Part shown: positions 12,847 through 23,974 of the stretch, piece by piece | How positions within the stretch are numbered: the stretch's first letter is position 1 | Layout of the letters: each line of letters begins with the position of its first letter | From: Notospermus geniculatus | Lineage: Eukaryota; Nemertea; Pilidiophora; Heteronemertea; Lineidae | Length of the DNA: 64,000 nt | Direction: 5' to 3' | Assembly: GCA_002633025.1 (NCBI GenBank) | Contig: NMRB01000388.1 | Coordinates: 304,323 to 368,322, forward strand | Program-made: the position numbers and the translations under genes | Notes under the pieces: model-generated | Seen by the model: the letters and a program-made list of their open reading frames with translations, nothing else | Told to the model about the DNA's origin: nothing | The model's database searches: none

Positions 12847-14562
12847 GCGAACATTTAGCGTCGCGAAAATATCACGGTTTACAGTATCTTTTGCTTACAG
12901 CTTCATTCAACCAGCAGCCATCAGTACACGCCTTTATTTAGCCAGCAGCTATCACCTGCCTACAACCTACATAAGGCTGCTGTTGCTGCTATCATCAGCA
13001 AGCAGCTATTATCAGCCTATAGTTTTTGCCAGCCTGTTGCTGCTATCACCGAACAGCAGCTATTATCAGCCCAGGGCTTTCTTGCGCCTGCAGCTATCAT
13101 CAGCCTGTCATCTTTCATTGTCAGCTTCCTCTCACCAGCAGAAATGGACATGAATGATGATTTTGATTATACAACACATTAGGGGTATTTTTATACGCAC
13201 CATCGAATTTTGTCCGGCCAGCTTTGGTCCATCATTTTCCTGTGTCATTTCTTGGCGATGGCATTGTTTCAACTGCATGGGTAAATAACTAACATGCCAG
13301 AAATTTATCTCAGTTGTCATAGCAACCATCAAGCTTCTCCTGATTGTATCCTTCTTGATCTCTATGATTCATCACAAAGACAGGGTTATTATTTCCACAA
13401 TTGAACACATATCCTGTGGTTTTTAGTGGATCGGAAAGCGAGGGAATGATCAATTTCCCTGAGATTTAGGTGAACTTTTGTCTATATCTGTATTTATATT
13501 TCTGATAATTGTCTTGTTTATGGACAAGGATGGGTTGGGATGTTAGTCTTGATAATGACATCAAGCCGATCACAGGAAGTTTCGCTGATAGGGATTTGAA
13601 CAGCTCAGCTGGTAAGAACTCTTAAATGGTTTAGATGTTTGTAGTGAAGGATGATAGTCTTAAGGTACAGTGTATTACAATTTCTGAAGTCAAGTGATTC
13701 ATGCGTGACTATATTAGAGTCATTTTGATAAGCATTGTTAAAGCTGCATCAGTTGCACTGCACACATCTTTCTTGTAACACACTTGCACCTCTGATATTT
13801 AATAATACAATGGTACAATGTAAGTTACACAAATAAAGATTATGAAAATGACAAAGGCAAGACCTCATTCAAGTGTAAAGTTGCTGCTCCAAATGGGAGT
13901 TTTTTCCCCGTGATTTGGCTCTCTATCTTAACCATAGAAAGTAGCTTTGGCCAGTCATTTGACTCATTGATCAGGAAACTTAAGTGACTTAACCATAGAA
14001 AGTAGCTATCGTCAGTCATTTGACTCATTGGTCAGGAAACTTAAGCGACTTAACCATAGAAAGTAGCTATGGTCAGTCATTTGACTCATTGGTCAGGAAA
14101 CTTAAGTGACTTAACCATAGAAAGTAGCTATGGTCAGTCATTTGACTCACTGGTCAGGAAACTTAAGTGACTTTTAAACCATAGAAAGTAGCTATGGTCA
14201 GTCATTTGACTCATTGGTCAGGAAACTTAAGTGACTTAACCATAGAAAGTACCTATAGTCAGTCATTTGACTCATTGGTCAGGAAATTTAAGTGACTAAA
14301 TCATAGAAAGTAGCTATGGTCAGTCATTTGACTCATTGGTCAGGAAACTTAAGTGACTTAGCTGTAGTCAGTCATTTGACTCACTGGTCAGGAAACTTAA
14401 GTGACTTAACCATAGAACAAGTAGCTATGGACAGTCATTTGAGTCACTGGTAAGAAATTTTAAGTGACTTAACCATAGGAAAGTAGCTATGGTCAGTCAT
14501 TTGAGTAATTGGTAAGGAAACTTAATTGACTTAACCATAGAAAGTAGCTATAGTCAGTCAAG
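12847..14562. repeat. Direct duplication, copy 2, with expanded satellite
   Basis: Copy 2 of the unit at 11496-12846. It matches closely through about 13800, has a small insertion near 13780, then carries the same 61-bp satellite expanded to about ten units at 13927-14562. The tail of the array contains degenerate units. Confidence 0.9.
13927..14562. repeat. 61-bp satellite array, about ten units
   Basis: Same unit as at 12573-12846, roughly twice as many copies, with a shortened unit near 14360 and increasing divergence toward 14560. It is AT-rich and non-coding. Confidence 0.92.
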
Positions 14563-14962
14563 GAAACGACAATGGCGAATTGGCCATCATTGACAGCCAA
14601 CCTGGATGAGGAAATGGAGCAGTGCTCTAAGTAATGAAACTGATAGCACTGATGCCACCTACATGTGACCTGGAATCATGATGGCCCTGAAATTAGTGAC
14701 AAGATCACCCTTTCAAGGTGTCCTCTTCATAAACTACCTTCTGTTTCATCTTTTGATGTATTAGACTTTGATATCATGATGAATGGAACAAAGAGGCAAT
14801 AGATTGAATTGATTAAAGAAACGAAGGGCATCAGCACTATGATAAAAGAGACAGTAAAACAACTGACGTGAATGTTTAGGCCTGAAGGTTGACAGTAGTT
14901 ATGTGATAATATGAATGAACATTTACAAGAGGGAAATGTAGTTTTATGCCAATCAAAAGGTT

Positions 14963-15218
14963 AGAATTGATTTCTGAACAAAAACATTTTAATGTCAACT
15001 GTTTATTCTCTAAGTTTAGAATTCTGGTACGGAAATACCTCATGTGGGCCATTTATACGGGGTGTAGTTTTTATTTATGATTTAGAATTAGAATTTATAA
15101 GAATTGATTTCTGAACAAAAATGTTCTAATGTCAACTGAGTATTCCTCTTAGTTTAGAATTCTAGTACAGAAATACTTTGTGTGGGCCATTTATACAAGT
15201 GTGGTTTTGTTTATAAAT
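14963..15218. repeat. 137-bp direct duplication (two copies)
   Basis: AGAATTGATTTCTGAACAAA begins at 14963 and again at 15100. Both copies run through GTGTGGGCCATTTATAC-like sequence, with scattered substitutions. The open frame at 15182-15556 that follows starts from a non-ATG codon and has no domain. Confidence 0.8.
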
Positions 15219-16051
15219 TAGCAGAACGGTTCGTGTACTCGAAAGATAGAAAACACATGGCTCTCGAAGTGATCAAGTCAATGACCGGCCTCCACTCTTT
15301 GCAGCAGCCTTTTCAGCACACAGGTCCTACTAAATCATTCCTTCTTCCATCAAAACAAAGCAACCTGACTCTGTGGAATGATGCAATAGTGACTCTGCTA
15401 CTGATCATAGAATGGTCCATGGGCCATGTGCTCACCTGGGTGAATGTACAAGACGAACGAATGACAAATGTCAAGTCAAAATGTACCCTAGTCAAAATCT
15501 GGCATCACATCACACATGTAGGGCCTAGAGGGTATCTACACACCAGGTTAGGATAGTCCAACTGAAGTTAATTGTTAAAGTTAAAAGTTAAGCTTTGGGT
15601 TTGTAGACCAATATGAACTATCAAGTTGAAATCAACAGGGACATTTGGCCTAAATAAGGGTATTTGTGCATTTCACACCATGCCAGAACATTCTGCCTTG
15701 TTCATGTGATATGGACTACAGTGCACTTTTCAAGATGATTGGCAGCCATAATTCAGGAGTTACCGCATATTTTTTGTTTTTAATTTTGGCCACCTGCTCA
15801 CCAAGCCAACAATCAGATCAGACCAAAACTTGGTGTCTGAGGTGATCGGACCTAGGGATACATGTGTACAAAGCTGCAGGTCAAGGCCTAGCGGCTACAA
15901 ACAAGGATGGAAACCTATGGGCACCAAAGGCCACCACACCGTGATAAGAGCTCACCAGGTGAGCTGAAAAGGATACTGGCACTTACCAGTGAGCTGAAAA
16001 AACTTGGACTGTTCAGAAAAGGATACAGACATCGTCAATGCCCACTCTTAC

Positions 16052-18955
16052 CTTACTCTTGACAACACCCCCTCCTCCTGAATGCCATGTCGTGTGGCCT
16101 GTGTCTCCATTCCCTGAAAAACAATTAGAGGTTTGAGGCAGGCATTCTTATCACAGATTCACTAGTTAGCATCAAAAGCAAGGCACTCAACAGAGATGCA
16201 ATGAACAACAGAGTGAGTATTACCAAAAAATTGAAATTGAGGGCAAAATTGCCAACAAGACTTCATTTTTGGCATGATATTTGTCCCTGAACATGAGACA
16301 GCAGTTCAGAGCTAATTAGTTTTAAAAAGAAACTGATGACTAATGGATTCTGAGTTTCCACCAGGTCACACCAATAACCCCAATTTGATTTGTGAAACTG
16401 TCAATTACCAAAATCAGTGTACAGTGTAGTTGAACTTCATTCTTCTGCAGGTTAGTCCAAAAGATGGTCATCAAATAGCCTTCTGCAGGTTAGTCCAAAA
16501 GATGGTCATCAAATAGCCTTCTGCAGGTTAGTCCAAAAGATGGTCATCAAATAGCCTACCCAGTTTTGTGACTGATATGGAGCATTTTCATTGAGACACC
16601 CTCTATGCCCTTTTGTATTACACTGTGTTTCAGGGGCCTATAGTCCATTCCAGATACCTAAGGCAAATGGTACTGGGTTGAACTCTGCAATGTTACATGA
16701 CTCTGTTCACTATTTTGACGAGCTATTGCACAATACTTTAACAGGCGTGTCCAATGGTGAAGTTTATAATGCATGTCACCTTGCCTATTGGCTGTGTTTG
16801 TGGTCAAGCTGTTAGAAATAGACTAACCACAACTGACAAGGTTAGCCAAGTACGATTTGCCTTAGGTATCTGGAATGGACTATAACATAAGTGATGTCTC
16901 CTAAACAACTTTTCATCCAAACGTTTGTCTTTCTTGAGAAGATAGTAGATTCATTGGAAGATCTAGAGGAAAGCATCACCACTAGCTACCTTTTCTACCA
17001 ACAAGCTAACAAAGTCCCAATTTACCCGCCACACGATTATGCCGTTGTGTAAATGTGAGAGGAACAATCAACCGTGACTAATTAATTATGGAATGTACAT
17101 CGGTGTTTGATCACCGTGGTAAATGGGCTCGCTAGCCGTTGCCATTCAGCGCACATCCATTCTATCATGATGGATGATCGAGGTCTTCCTTTGTCTCCTG
17201 GCCAACTAATTAGACCATAAGTAATCCAGGGGCTAACTAGATCAGACATGCCCTTCCTACCAGGAATTCACCAGGCATGTACAGTCTGTTCTTCACCAGG
17301 CAACCTGTTACTTTTGTGTCTGCGATTCAAGGTGATGGATAAAATGGAATTCAAGGCATCAAGTTGACAGTTTCATGTACCCCACTGCCATAAAAAAAAG
17401 TTGAAGCCCCTGCCTATTACGTAAAGCCAAAATTCAGGCAGTGAGAGACATCTGGTGGCAACACATGAAGTGTATCCCTCAGTTACCTCATCGTTCGAAG
17501 TTAATCTTTTATGTTTGATTCCTTTATGCTATCATTTAAACTGACATGGATGATCACTGATGTAGGCCTAGACTTATAAATCATGAAAATGTAGACACCT
17601 GCGTTGAATCCAACGCAGCAAAAAATCAGAGGCTACAGACAGTGGTTCAATGGAAAATGCTCTGGAGTGGTGTTGCTGAACCTGAGCTCTGATCCACTCA
17701 GAATGAGAATCTCCTTGGGTCACCATGCAGAGGACTGAGTCATATATGTCCAATGTACTCACTCAACTGAACAATCAGCTTTATCCAGGATTGAATTCCA
17801 GGAAACCACCACACAACCATTACCCATCACCATGGTACATGTAGCTCTATTCATGACTAGCATTTACAATTCAAACATTAATCTTGTTAATTTGAGAACT
17901 TTCTGTTTTTAACCACTGTGAACTCACAGAAGGTTTGAATGGAGGGGATGCTATACTGAAATATGATCATCGAAAGAGATTTTAAGCTTTGCAGCTTCCA
18001 TACAAGCAACTTCCATACAAACCCTTTAATAGGAACAAACCATTAGAAACTTTTAAGAACTGAAAACAAAAGGTTTTTATTTCAAACAGTACTAATACAA
18101 GTCATGGCCCTATTGAGGATCATCAGAGTTTGTGCTAAAATGGTAAAACTAGGAGGAAAATTTTTTTTTAAATTTTAAAAAATTTGAGGCGGCAAGAAAA
18201 TTTGAGGCGGGAGGTGATGCCAAACTAAAGATTTTTTTTATCTGGCCTAATGTGCACCACTATGTTAGTATTTCAATGAAAGCAACAATTGATAAATATC
18301 CCAGCTCTTTAATGCATGTATGTTTTCCCAATAGTCATCATCCCTTGGCAACATGGAGTGGATTTTGACAGGATGATCTGGAACAGTGAATATAGCTGGT
18401 GGACATCCAGGGTATACAAGCTAACTCACCAGGGAATCAAAGCACTAGAAGTAGTGTGCTTTGGACACTGGGATACTTTTGTGCTAGCAATACATTCAGA
18501 CATTCATTAATGCATTGCATGGACACTGAAGTGCATCCGCATGTCACTCTGATCCGAGGGTTGACAATTTTGAGATTATATCATTGCCTATCTCTGCCAT
18601 CTAACATTATATGATACGTTACATCATTTGTATGTCTTCTACTCAGACTGCTGCACGCATGCATTCTATTATTTAGGGGCAAAAAGAATAGAGGGGACAA
18701 AAGCATTAGTGGATGTGTTGAACTGAAATTGCAACCACCTGGCGACGTCGCGGCTGGGCCAGATGATGACACCCCTCATCATGTTGTCAACCTATTCATT
18801 GGAGTTAACCTGTTGATTAGTAACCACACTCCGCGACTTCCAGCGAAGACAAAGAGATCTTAAACACAATATACCATGCAAAGTTGAAAATTACACGGAC
18901 ACCTTGCCGTATGCTTTTGAGCTTTGTACATTTCAGAACGCTTACCGGAATACAT
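16052..18955 (-). CDS. 5' part of an unrecognised minus-strand gene (two exons)
   Basis: Proposed coding exons are 18955-18946 (ATG plus seven bases, donor CCG|GTAAGC) and 16113-16052 (acceptor TTGTTTTTCAG, donor AAG|GTAAGA). The first ends after one codon base and the second supplies two, giving a continuous 24-codon start, MYSGNGDTGHTTWHSGGGG followed by VVKSK, ending in phase 0. Splice signals at exon 2 are strong on both sides. The glycine-rich start is not a family I know. Another frame through exon 1 is also open but lacks an ATG. Downstream exons were not identified; the candidate at 8759-8841 could be the last. Confidence 0.4.
16442..16555. repeat. Three tandem 38-bp units
   Basis: Three identical consecutive units beginning CTTCTGCAGGTTAGTCCAAA at 16442, 16480 and 16518. 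Identity across all three indicates a recent expansion. Confidence 0.95.
16637..16884. mobile_element. Terminal-inverted-repeat element, about 250 bp
   Basis: CTATAGTCCATTCCAGATAC at the left is matched by the inverted sequence GTATCTGGAATGGACTATAA at the right; the arms extend about 30 bases (through CTAAGGCAAAT). The interior is non-coding. The size and structure are those of a MITE. Confidence 0.75.
16885..18940. other. Stretch with no recognised feature
   Basis: No gene or repeat could be supported. If the two minus-strand exons at 18955 and 16113 belong together, this is that gene's first intron. Confidence 0.4.
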
Positions 18956-19030
18956 TGTATCTCCTCGTGGTCATCCGCATCACCTGCGTCCAGACGCTGT
19001 AAGATGGCAGCACTAGACGGCGTCACCTGT

Positions 19031-19040
19031 GTCACGTGAC
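19031..19040. promoter_or_regulatory. Palindromic E-box GTCACGTGAC between divergent exons
   Basis: A perfect 10-bp palindrome containing CACGTG, the class bound by USF, MYC/MAX and TFEB-type bHLH-zip factors in animals. It lies 76 bases from the proposed minus-strand ATG (18955) and 16 bases from the proposed plus-strand ATG (19056), as expected for a compact bidirectional promoter. Function is inferred from position and motif only. Confidence 0.5.
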
Positions 19041-19055
19041 CCCAAAACGCGCCAA

Positions 19056-19187
19056 ATGGGTCAGCGAATCACGTCCACTCTGAAGGGAGGTGCCGCAGAT
19101 TCAAAGAGCACCGATAAGGAGAACCCAATTCAACGCCGGCTGTCCACTTTTTTGCCCACTACTTGTAAAAAATCTCCCATTCCGAGT
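19056..19187 (+). CDS. Candidate first coding exon with KEN and PIP-box-like motifs
   Basis: From the ATG at 19056 the frame encodes a basic, Ser/Thr/Pro-rich start containing DKENPIQRRLSTFLP. KEN is an APC/C degron motif, and QRRLSTFL approximates the PCNA-binding PIP box (Q-x-x-hydrophobic-x-x-aromatic-aromatic), though the last position is Leu rather than Phe/Tyr. The frame then runs into the MITE at 19191, so the codons after about 19187 are transposon-derived and the true exon end, perhaps a donor at CGA|GTATTT, is uncertain. A replication or cell-cycle role is a guess from motifs. Confidence 0.35.
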
Positions 19188-19190
19188 ATT

Positions 19191-19393
19191 TGTGACCCGT
19201 TGTGGCAAAACCAGGCATATGTCGCTCTTAGCTTGGCAGGTTGACGGACCAGATGTTTGTCAGTTTCATCTGTCTATTACGAAATCTGAAAAAAAAATCT
19301 ATTTCTTCCATTCTCTCCTGGTGTCATCTTAATTAGTTCGTTGAGGCTCACCTTCTGAGCGACATATGCCTGGTTTTACCAGAACGGGTCACA
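19191..19393. mobile_element. Palindromic MITE with TGTGACCCGTT ends
   Basis: TGTGACCCGTTGTGGCAAAA at the left is inverted at the right as TTTTACCAGAACGGGTCACA, and the arms continue through CCAGGCATATGTCGCTC. It begins directly after the candidate coding exon at 19056 and supplies the last residues of that open frame. Confidence 0.8.
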
Positions 19394-20606
19394 TTTATCC
19401 GCCAAATTTTCTTACAAATGTCCCCAGCAAATGTCGAGGTTTGTGATTGACAAACTGAGGCTTTCAAAGATGGCCGCAAAATCTTCTACATAAACACCTT
19501 CTTCATCACGCAGTCTGAAGAGTCTGCCTCATTCGTCAATTTCAATAAAAAGAAGGCATTCGCATCTCTGCAATTGACAAATCAGATTATATTGGAGAAG
19601 AGTCGAGCTATTCATCATCATTCCTATCAATAAAACATCAGTTGTCTTGGGTGCGAGAGGTTTTTCTCATGCAAGCAGTGAGTGAACAACACGGGGGACG
19701 TAATTAAAAAACTGTACCGGTACTCTCAAAACGGATAGGGTCGTATCTACCTTTCCTGCTATGGTGGTGGTATTGAGTTCTTACCTTTGAGACAAACTCA
19801 CTTAGAAGGAGCAAAAGTAGGCAGCGCTTCAGCGAGGCTGCGTTCGCTCCTATAAAGTCGGCGCAGCATGACATCTTTCCAGGAGGACACTGTTTCCTAT
19901 CACACTGGTATGGAAGCTGAAAGAGGACCGGTTGGTTGGCGGTATCTACAAATGTATGTAGCGGCAAAATTGCCAATATACCTTAGTGTATATAAGGCGA
20001 AGTTATCCTTTGTCTCAAAATCCCATTTTCGCCATCTTGAACCATCAAGGATTCATATCGCCACTCCTCGGACGACATGTTCGTTCTATAGGCTAAGTAC
20101 ATTGTAGTCCGAAGGCGAAGTGACCCAGGCCTTGACATTTCAAGATAATTTTCAGTCCAGATTCAGTTTGTAGTAGCCTACCGTACACAAAGAGTTGATA
20201 TGGCATGCCAGAGATGGGCAAGAATTTATATCCATCTTTTGACAATTTAATCTAAAGAAGTGATCGATCATAAGTGTCATATCGTAGCGTCTCCTAGGAC
20301 TCGGATATTGAACCGCGGACGCTGGGGAGTGTTGCCTGCATCTTTACAGCTTAAGTGGGATGTTGCTTTCTTTATTGCTGTATGTACATGTATACATGTA
20401 AAGTATTGACCCGTGGGTACTCCCGGCGTAAAACTGAGTGAAGATTTCTTGCCAAGGATATCCAATCCTTTTAGATACTTCTGCGAAGTTCACGTATTCT
20501 TCGAAACGGCAAAAGCTTATGGGCATTAGCTTAAACCGGAATGAAGTATATTTCTTCATATGCTGCAAGGGCTTGGTAAAAGTGGCCGTTCAACAAATTG
20601 ATAGTT

Positions 20607-20690
20607 CTACAGGGTGGCCCAGAAATGTATCTCGAACAACAGCATTTCTACCTAATGTTCGAGAGACAGGTTCTCTGGGCCACCATGTAG
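20607..20690. mobile_element. Short hairpin element with CTACAGGGTGGCCCAGA ends
   Basis: The first 16 or so bases (CTACAGGGTGGCCCAGA) are repeated inverted at the right end (TCTGGGCCACCATGTAG), and the interior also pairs (TCTCGAACA with TGTTCGAGA). The ends resemble mariner-type terminal repeats. At 84 bp it is close to the minimum for a MITE. Confidence 0.65.
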
Positions 20691-20699
20691 AACAGAATG

Positions 20700-22653
20700 G
20701 GAGAACGCCATGAACATATCCTGCTTTATTTTACGACCTAACTCCTTTCCCAGGATCTCCGTGATAACCCCCACTCTTCTCCTGGCGGAAATACTAGGAA
20801 AACGTTGTTATCCCGTTTGACAACTGGAGCCGGGGCTTTTACCCGCACTCCACCGCAACATCAGTATTATTCGGTGGAACATTTCTCGAGGACCATCAAA
20901 AACACTGACTCAGAGACACTTATTTCAACGCCATATACCCATCAATACAGAATATTCGAGAGGGGATCCGAATGTTGTGTTCTTGAACCGCCGCCAACAG
21001 GATGCGTGAGGGAAGACAGACGTGTTTGGCATACGATCCGTGTATGCTGTATGATGAGTCTCATATTATCATGGAATTTACACTCCCTCACCATGAAACA
21101 TCTATGGCGAAAGTCCGTGCTGAGTGATCATCATCTCGTCAGCAGTTTGATGTCCCAACTGTCAACAGGTCATCCCCCATCAGAAACTCATCCGTACACG
21201 GCTGTGCGGAAACCAGTCTCCATCAAGACTGTGACCACCACTAGTTTACAGACTGGCTTGCCGTATCTGGTCAGCTATCCACCGATTAGCCAAGCGTAGA
21301 TGATGAACACCTCTTTTTTGTCCCTGGAGGTCACTTCGATTTCCATGCAAGCAAATAACACGAAGCTAGTCGGTTGGTGGGAGATCGGCTCTTGGTTCCA
21401 TATCTTATGGGTGACCGTTGGTGTGATACAATTGAATGCCCGAAAAGGACGCCCCCGGGTTGATCAGCATCCATGACATAGGGCAAGGGATCAGGAGGAG
21501 AGGGCATGAGAATATGACACTTGGTTCAAATCTAAAGAAAGAGAGAGCACAAAAGTCGACACACAAAATGATGATATATAGGAAGTCAACTTCCAAAATT
21601 TCGCAAATCTAACGTTGTTCTTAATGGTTGATATCTACACTCAAAAATATCAGAGGATTTAACAGAAAATGCCTGCAGCAGAGTCTCAGGACGTGATCTG
21701 AAAAATTACACACTCAAAGAAATATACAGAGACTTGACTGGGGGCTGACCAAATTATATTTTCAAACATTCGCAGAAAGCATCATTCTGGACACAGTCCA
21801 ATTGAGTCCAACTATTACAGGAAAACATAATCACACCATAATGTAAATTTACAGAAGGTTCCGGAGACTCTGCTGCAGGCTGTAAAAATAATACAAAAAT
21901 TTCCAGCAGTGCAAGTCGATGAGCCCTGTCATGGCCGTTCGTTCGCCGGGTATCTTAAAAACGGCAAACGGAAATCCATCTATTCCACTTCTCACTGTAT
22001 AGCCTACTGCTGATGTCTTTGAACTACACCAGGTCCATTTGCAGTGCAATCACAGAAGTGTGCAATTGCAAAAGCTTGGAAACTCATCGGTAAAGCCTCA
22101 ATGTGACCTACCGATCCGCAATCACGGTTTCATCTTCCGTGTCGAAAACAGAGTGAAAGATAAAGAACTAGTGACGTACGGATCACTACACAAAAATCGC
22201 GCTCTTCTATCATAAAGTAAAGGACATGAAAAAAGTAGAGTACCGTACGAAAAAACCCCCGCATAACTACAAGAAGGATTCCCATTTAATTAAACAAAAA
22301 ACAAGTACCCTGTGTCGTCAACCACTTAATTTCAGAACATCCGAAGCAATTAAAACTGCCAATAGCATGTGCTCCAAGAACTCGCACAAAACAGTGGTGC
22401 GGAGATGGAATCATCATTGTGTAATTGAATTGATATTAAGAAAAGAAAAAAAGTCGATGGTGGCTTGTATTTGGTTCTGAGGAATCGCTTTTTTCCCCAT
22501 GAAGATGAGGAGGAGGAGGTAGGATCAGGACAAGGATGTAGGCTACCTCCCATCAAAATGCAAAACTTCATTAGATTATAGGTGTAGCTTGAATCATTTT
22601 TGCTTTTTATAGAGATGAGAAACACTTATCTAATGCGTAGAAAAAAAACATAC
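20700..22653. other. Stretch with no recognised gene
   Basis: The 164-codon open frame at 20805-21299 starts from a non-ATG codon, shows no domain and has no splice context, so it is not called. The remainder shows nothing recognisable before the assembly gap. Confidence 0.35.
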
Positions 22654-23257
22654 NNNNNNNNNNNNNNNNNNNNNNNNNNNNNNNNNNNNNNNNNNNNNNN
22701 NNNNNNNNNNNNNNNNNNNNNNNNNNNNNNNNNNNNNNNNNNNNNNNNNNNNNNNNNNNNNNNNNNNNNNNNNNNNNNNNNNNNNNNNNNNNNNNNNNNN
22801 NNNNNNNNNNNNNNNNNNNNNNNNNNNNNNNNNNNNNNNNNNNNNNNNNNNNNNNNNNNNNNNNNNNNNNNNNNNNNNNNNNNNNNNNNNNNNNNNNNNN
22901 NNNNNNNNNNNNNNNNNNNNNNNNNNNNNNNNNNNNNNNNNNNNNNNNNNNNNNNNNNNNNNNNNNNNNNNNNNNNNNNNNNNNNNNNNNNNNNNNNNNN
23001 NNNNNNNNNNNNNNNNNNNNNNNNNNNNNNNNNNNNNNNNNNNNNNNNNNNNNNNNNNNNNNNNNNNNNNNNNNNNNNNNNNNNNNNNNNNNNNNNNNNN
23101 NNNNNNNNNNNNNNNNNNNNNNNNNNNNNNNNNNNNNNNNNNNNNNNNNNNNNNNNNNNNNNNNNNNNNNNNNNNNNNNNNNNNNNNNNNNNNNNNNNNN
23201 NNNNNNNNNNNNNNNNNNNNNNNNNNNNNNNNNNNNNNNNNNNNNNNNNNNNNNNNN
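22654..23257. other. Assembly gap (604 N)
   Basis: Run of N from 22654 to 23257. Any open frame spanning it is artificial. Confidence 1.
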
Positions 23258-23557
23258 CAACGGAGGCAGAGCCTCGTATCGACAGGCAAATAAACGATTC
23301 AGTACCAAGTGCGGTCTACTATGAACCCTTCTCCATCCAATATTTTTTCGATAAGTGGCTGTTCCAGGGACTGATGTAACTTCTACCCGAACTTCTATCA
23401 GTCTCCCTGTCGCTTAGTGTCCCCCGCGCTTGAAAACAGACGTAGCGTGTGTTTGTACCCTTTTGCAAAGTCGCGGCTATATTTCGTATAGCATAGACTT
23501 TGGGTGCGAGGATGGGCAACAGGATGATATAACAAAGAATTCATTACAAAAATATGA

Positions 23558-23563
23558 TTTATT
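23558..23563 (-). promoter_or_regulatory. Polyadenylation signal AATAAA (minus strand)
   Basis: TTTATT on the plus strand reads AATAAA on the minus strand, about 410 bases after the stop codon at 23975. It is the first canonical signal downstream of that gene. Confidence 0.45.
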
Positions 23564-23974
23564 GAGTACTGAATGTGAAACTAATGCATGAGCCGTTAGC
23601 CTACATGGCAGCGCCTTGAAGAAGGACAAAGTTTTACACATCGGCCGCTTGAAACGTCTTCAACATTCTTCAAAATGTTTTAAGAGGACCTTCTCAAAGC
23701 CTCTATATGGAACCTTCAGAATGATATGCTGACTGGTTTCCTGTTGTTTCTCTGCGCTTTAGCCGTTGATAGCCGAAAGCAGTAGATCTCACCCTACGTC
23801 AACGATGTCCCGGGAACGATGTGCGCACCGAATACATTTGGATGTGATCACCGACGGAACCATGAGGGTGGCTCCCCAGTGACCTACCACTGGCAACTTT
23901 TGTGCCTGGGGCGGACAATTAATTATAAAATGGAAGCAAGGGGTGCAAGTTCTAATTGGATATTTTGTTTTTGG

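Noticed and set aside
10880-14562. CRISPR-like spacing of repeats
   Set aside because: Units are directly adjacent with no unique spacers and the genome is eukaryotic; these are ordinary minisatellite and satellite arrays.
15182-15556. 124-codon frame partly overlapped by a minus-strand frame
   Set aside because: Non-ATG start, no domain; a GTGAGC donor on the minus strand has no acceptable acceptor in phase.
16052-19035. Alternative frame for the minus-strand gene starting upstream of 18955
   Set aside because: This frame is open through both exons but has no ATG before an in-frame stop upstream; the frame with ATG at 18955 was preferred.
19704-19976. Minus-strand segment with ATG at 19874, leucine-rich stretch and GTAAGA donor at 19784
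   Set aside because: Could be a first exon with a signal-like stretch, but no second exon or promoter was found and it overlaps the region of another candidate promoter.
20805-21299. 164-codon plus-strand open frame
   Set aside because: It starts at TTG, has no domain and no splice context. Length alone is not enough in this GC range.
22600-23379. Long open frames across 22600-23379
   Set aside because: They consist of N bases in the assembly gap.
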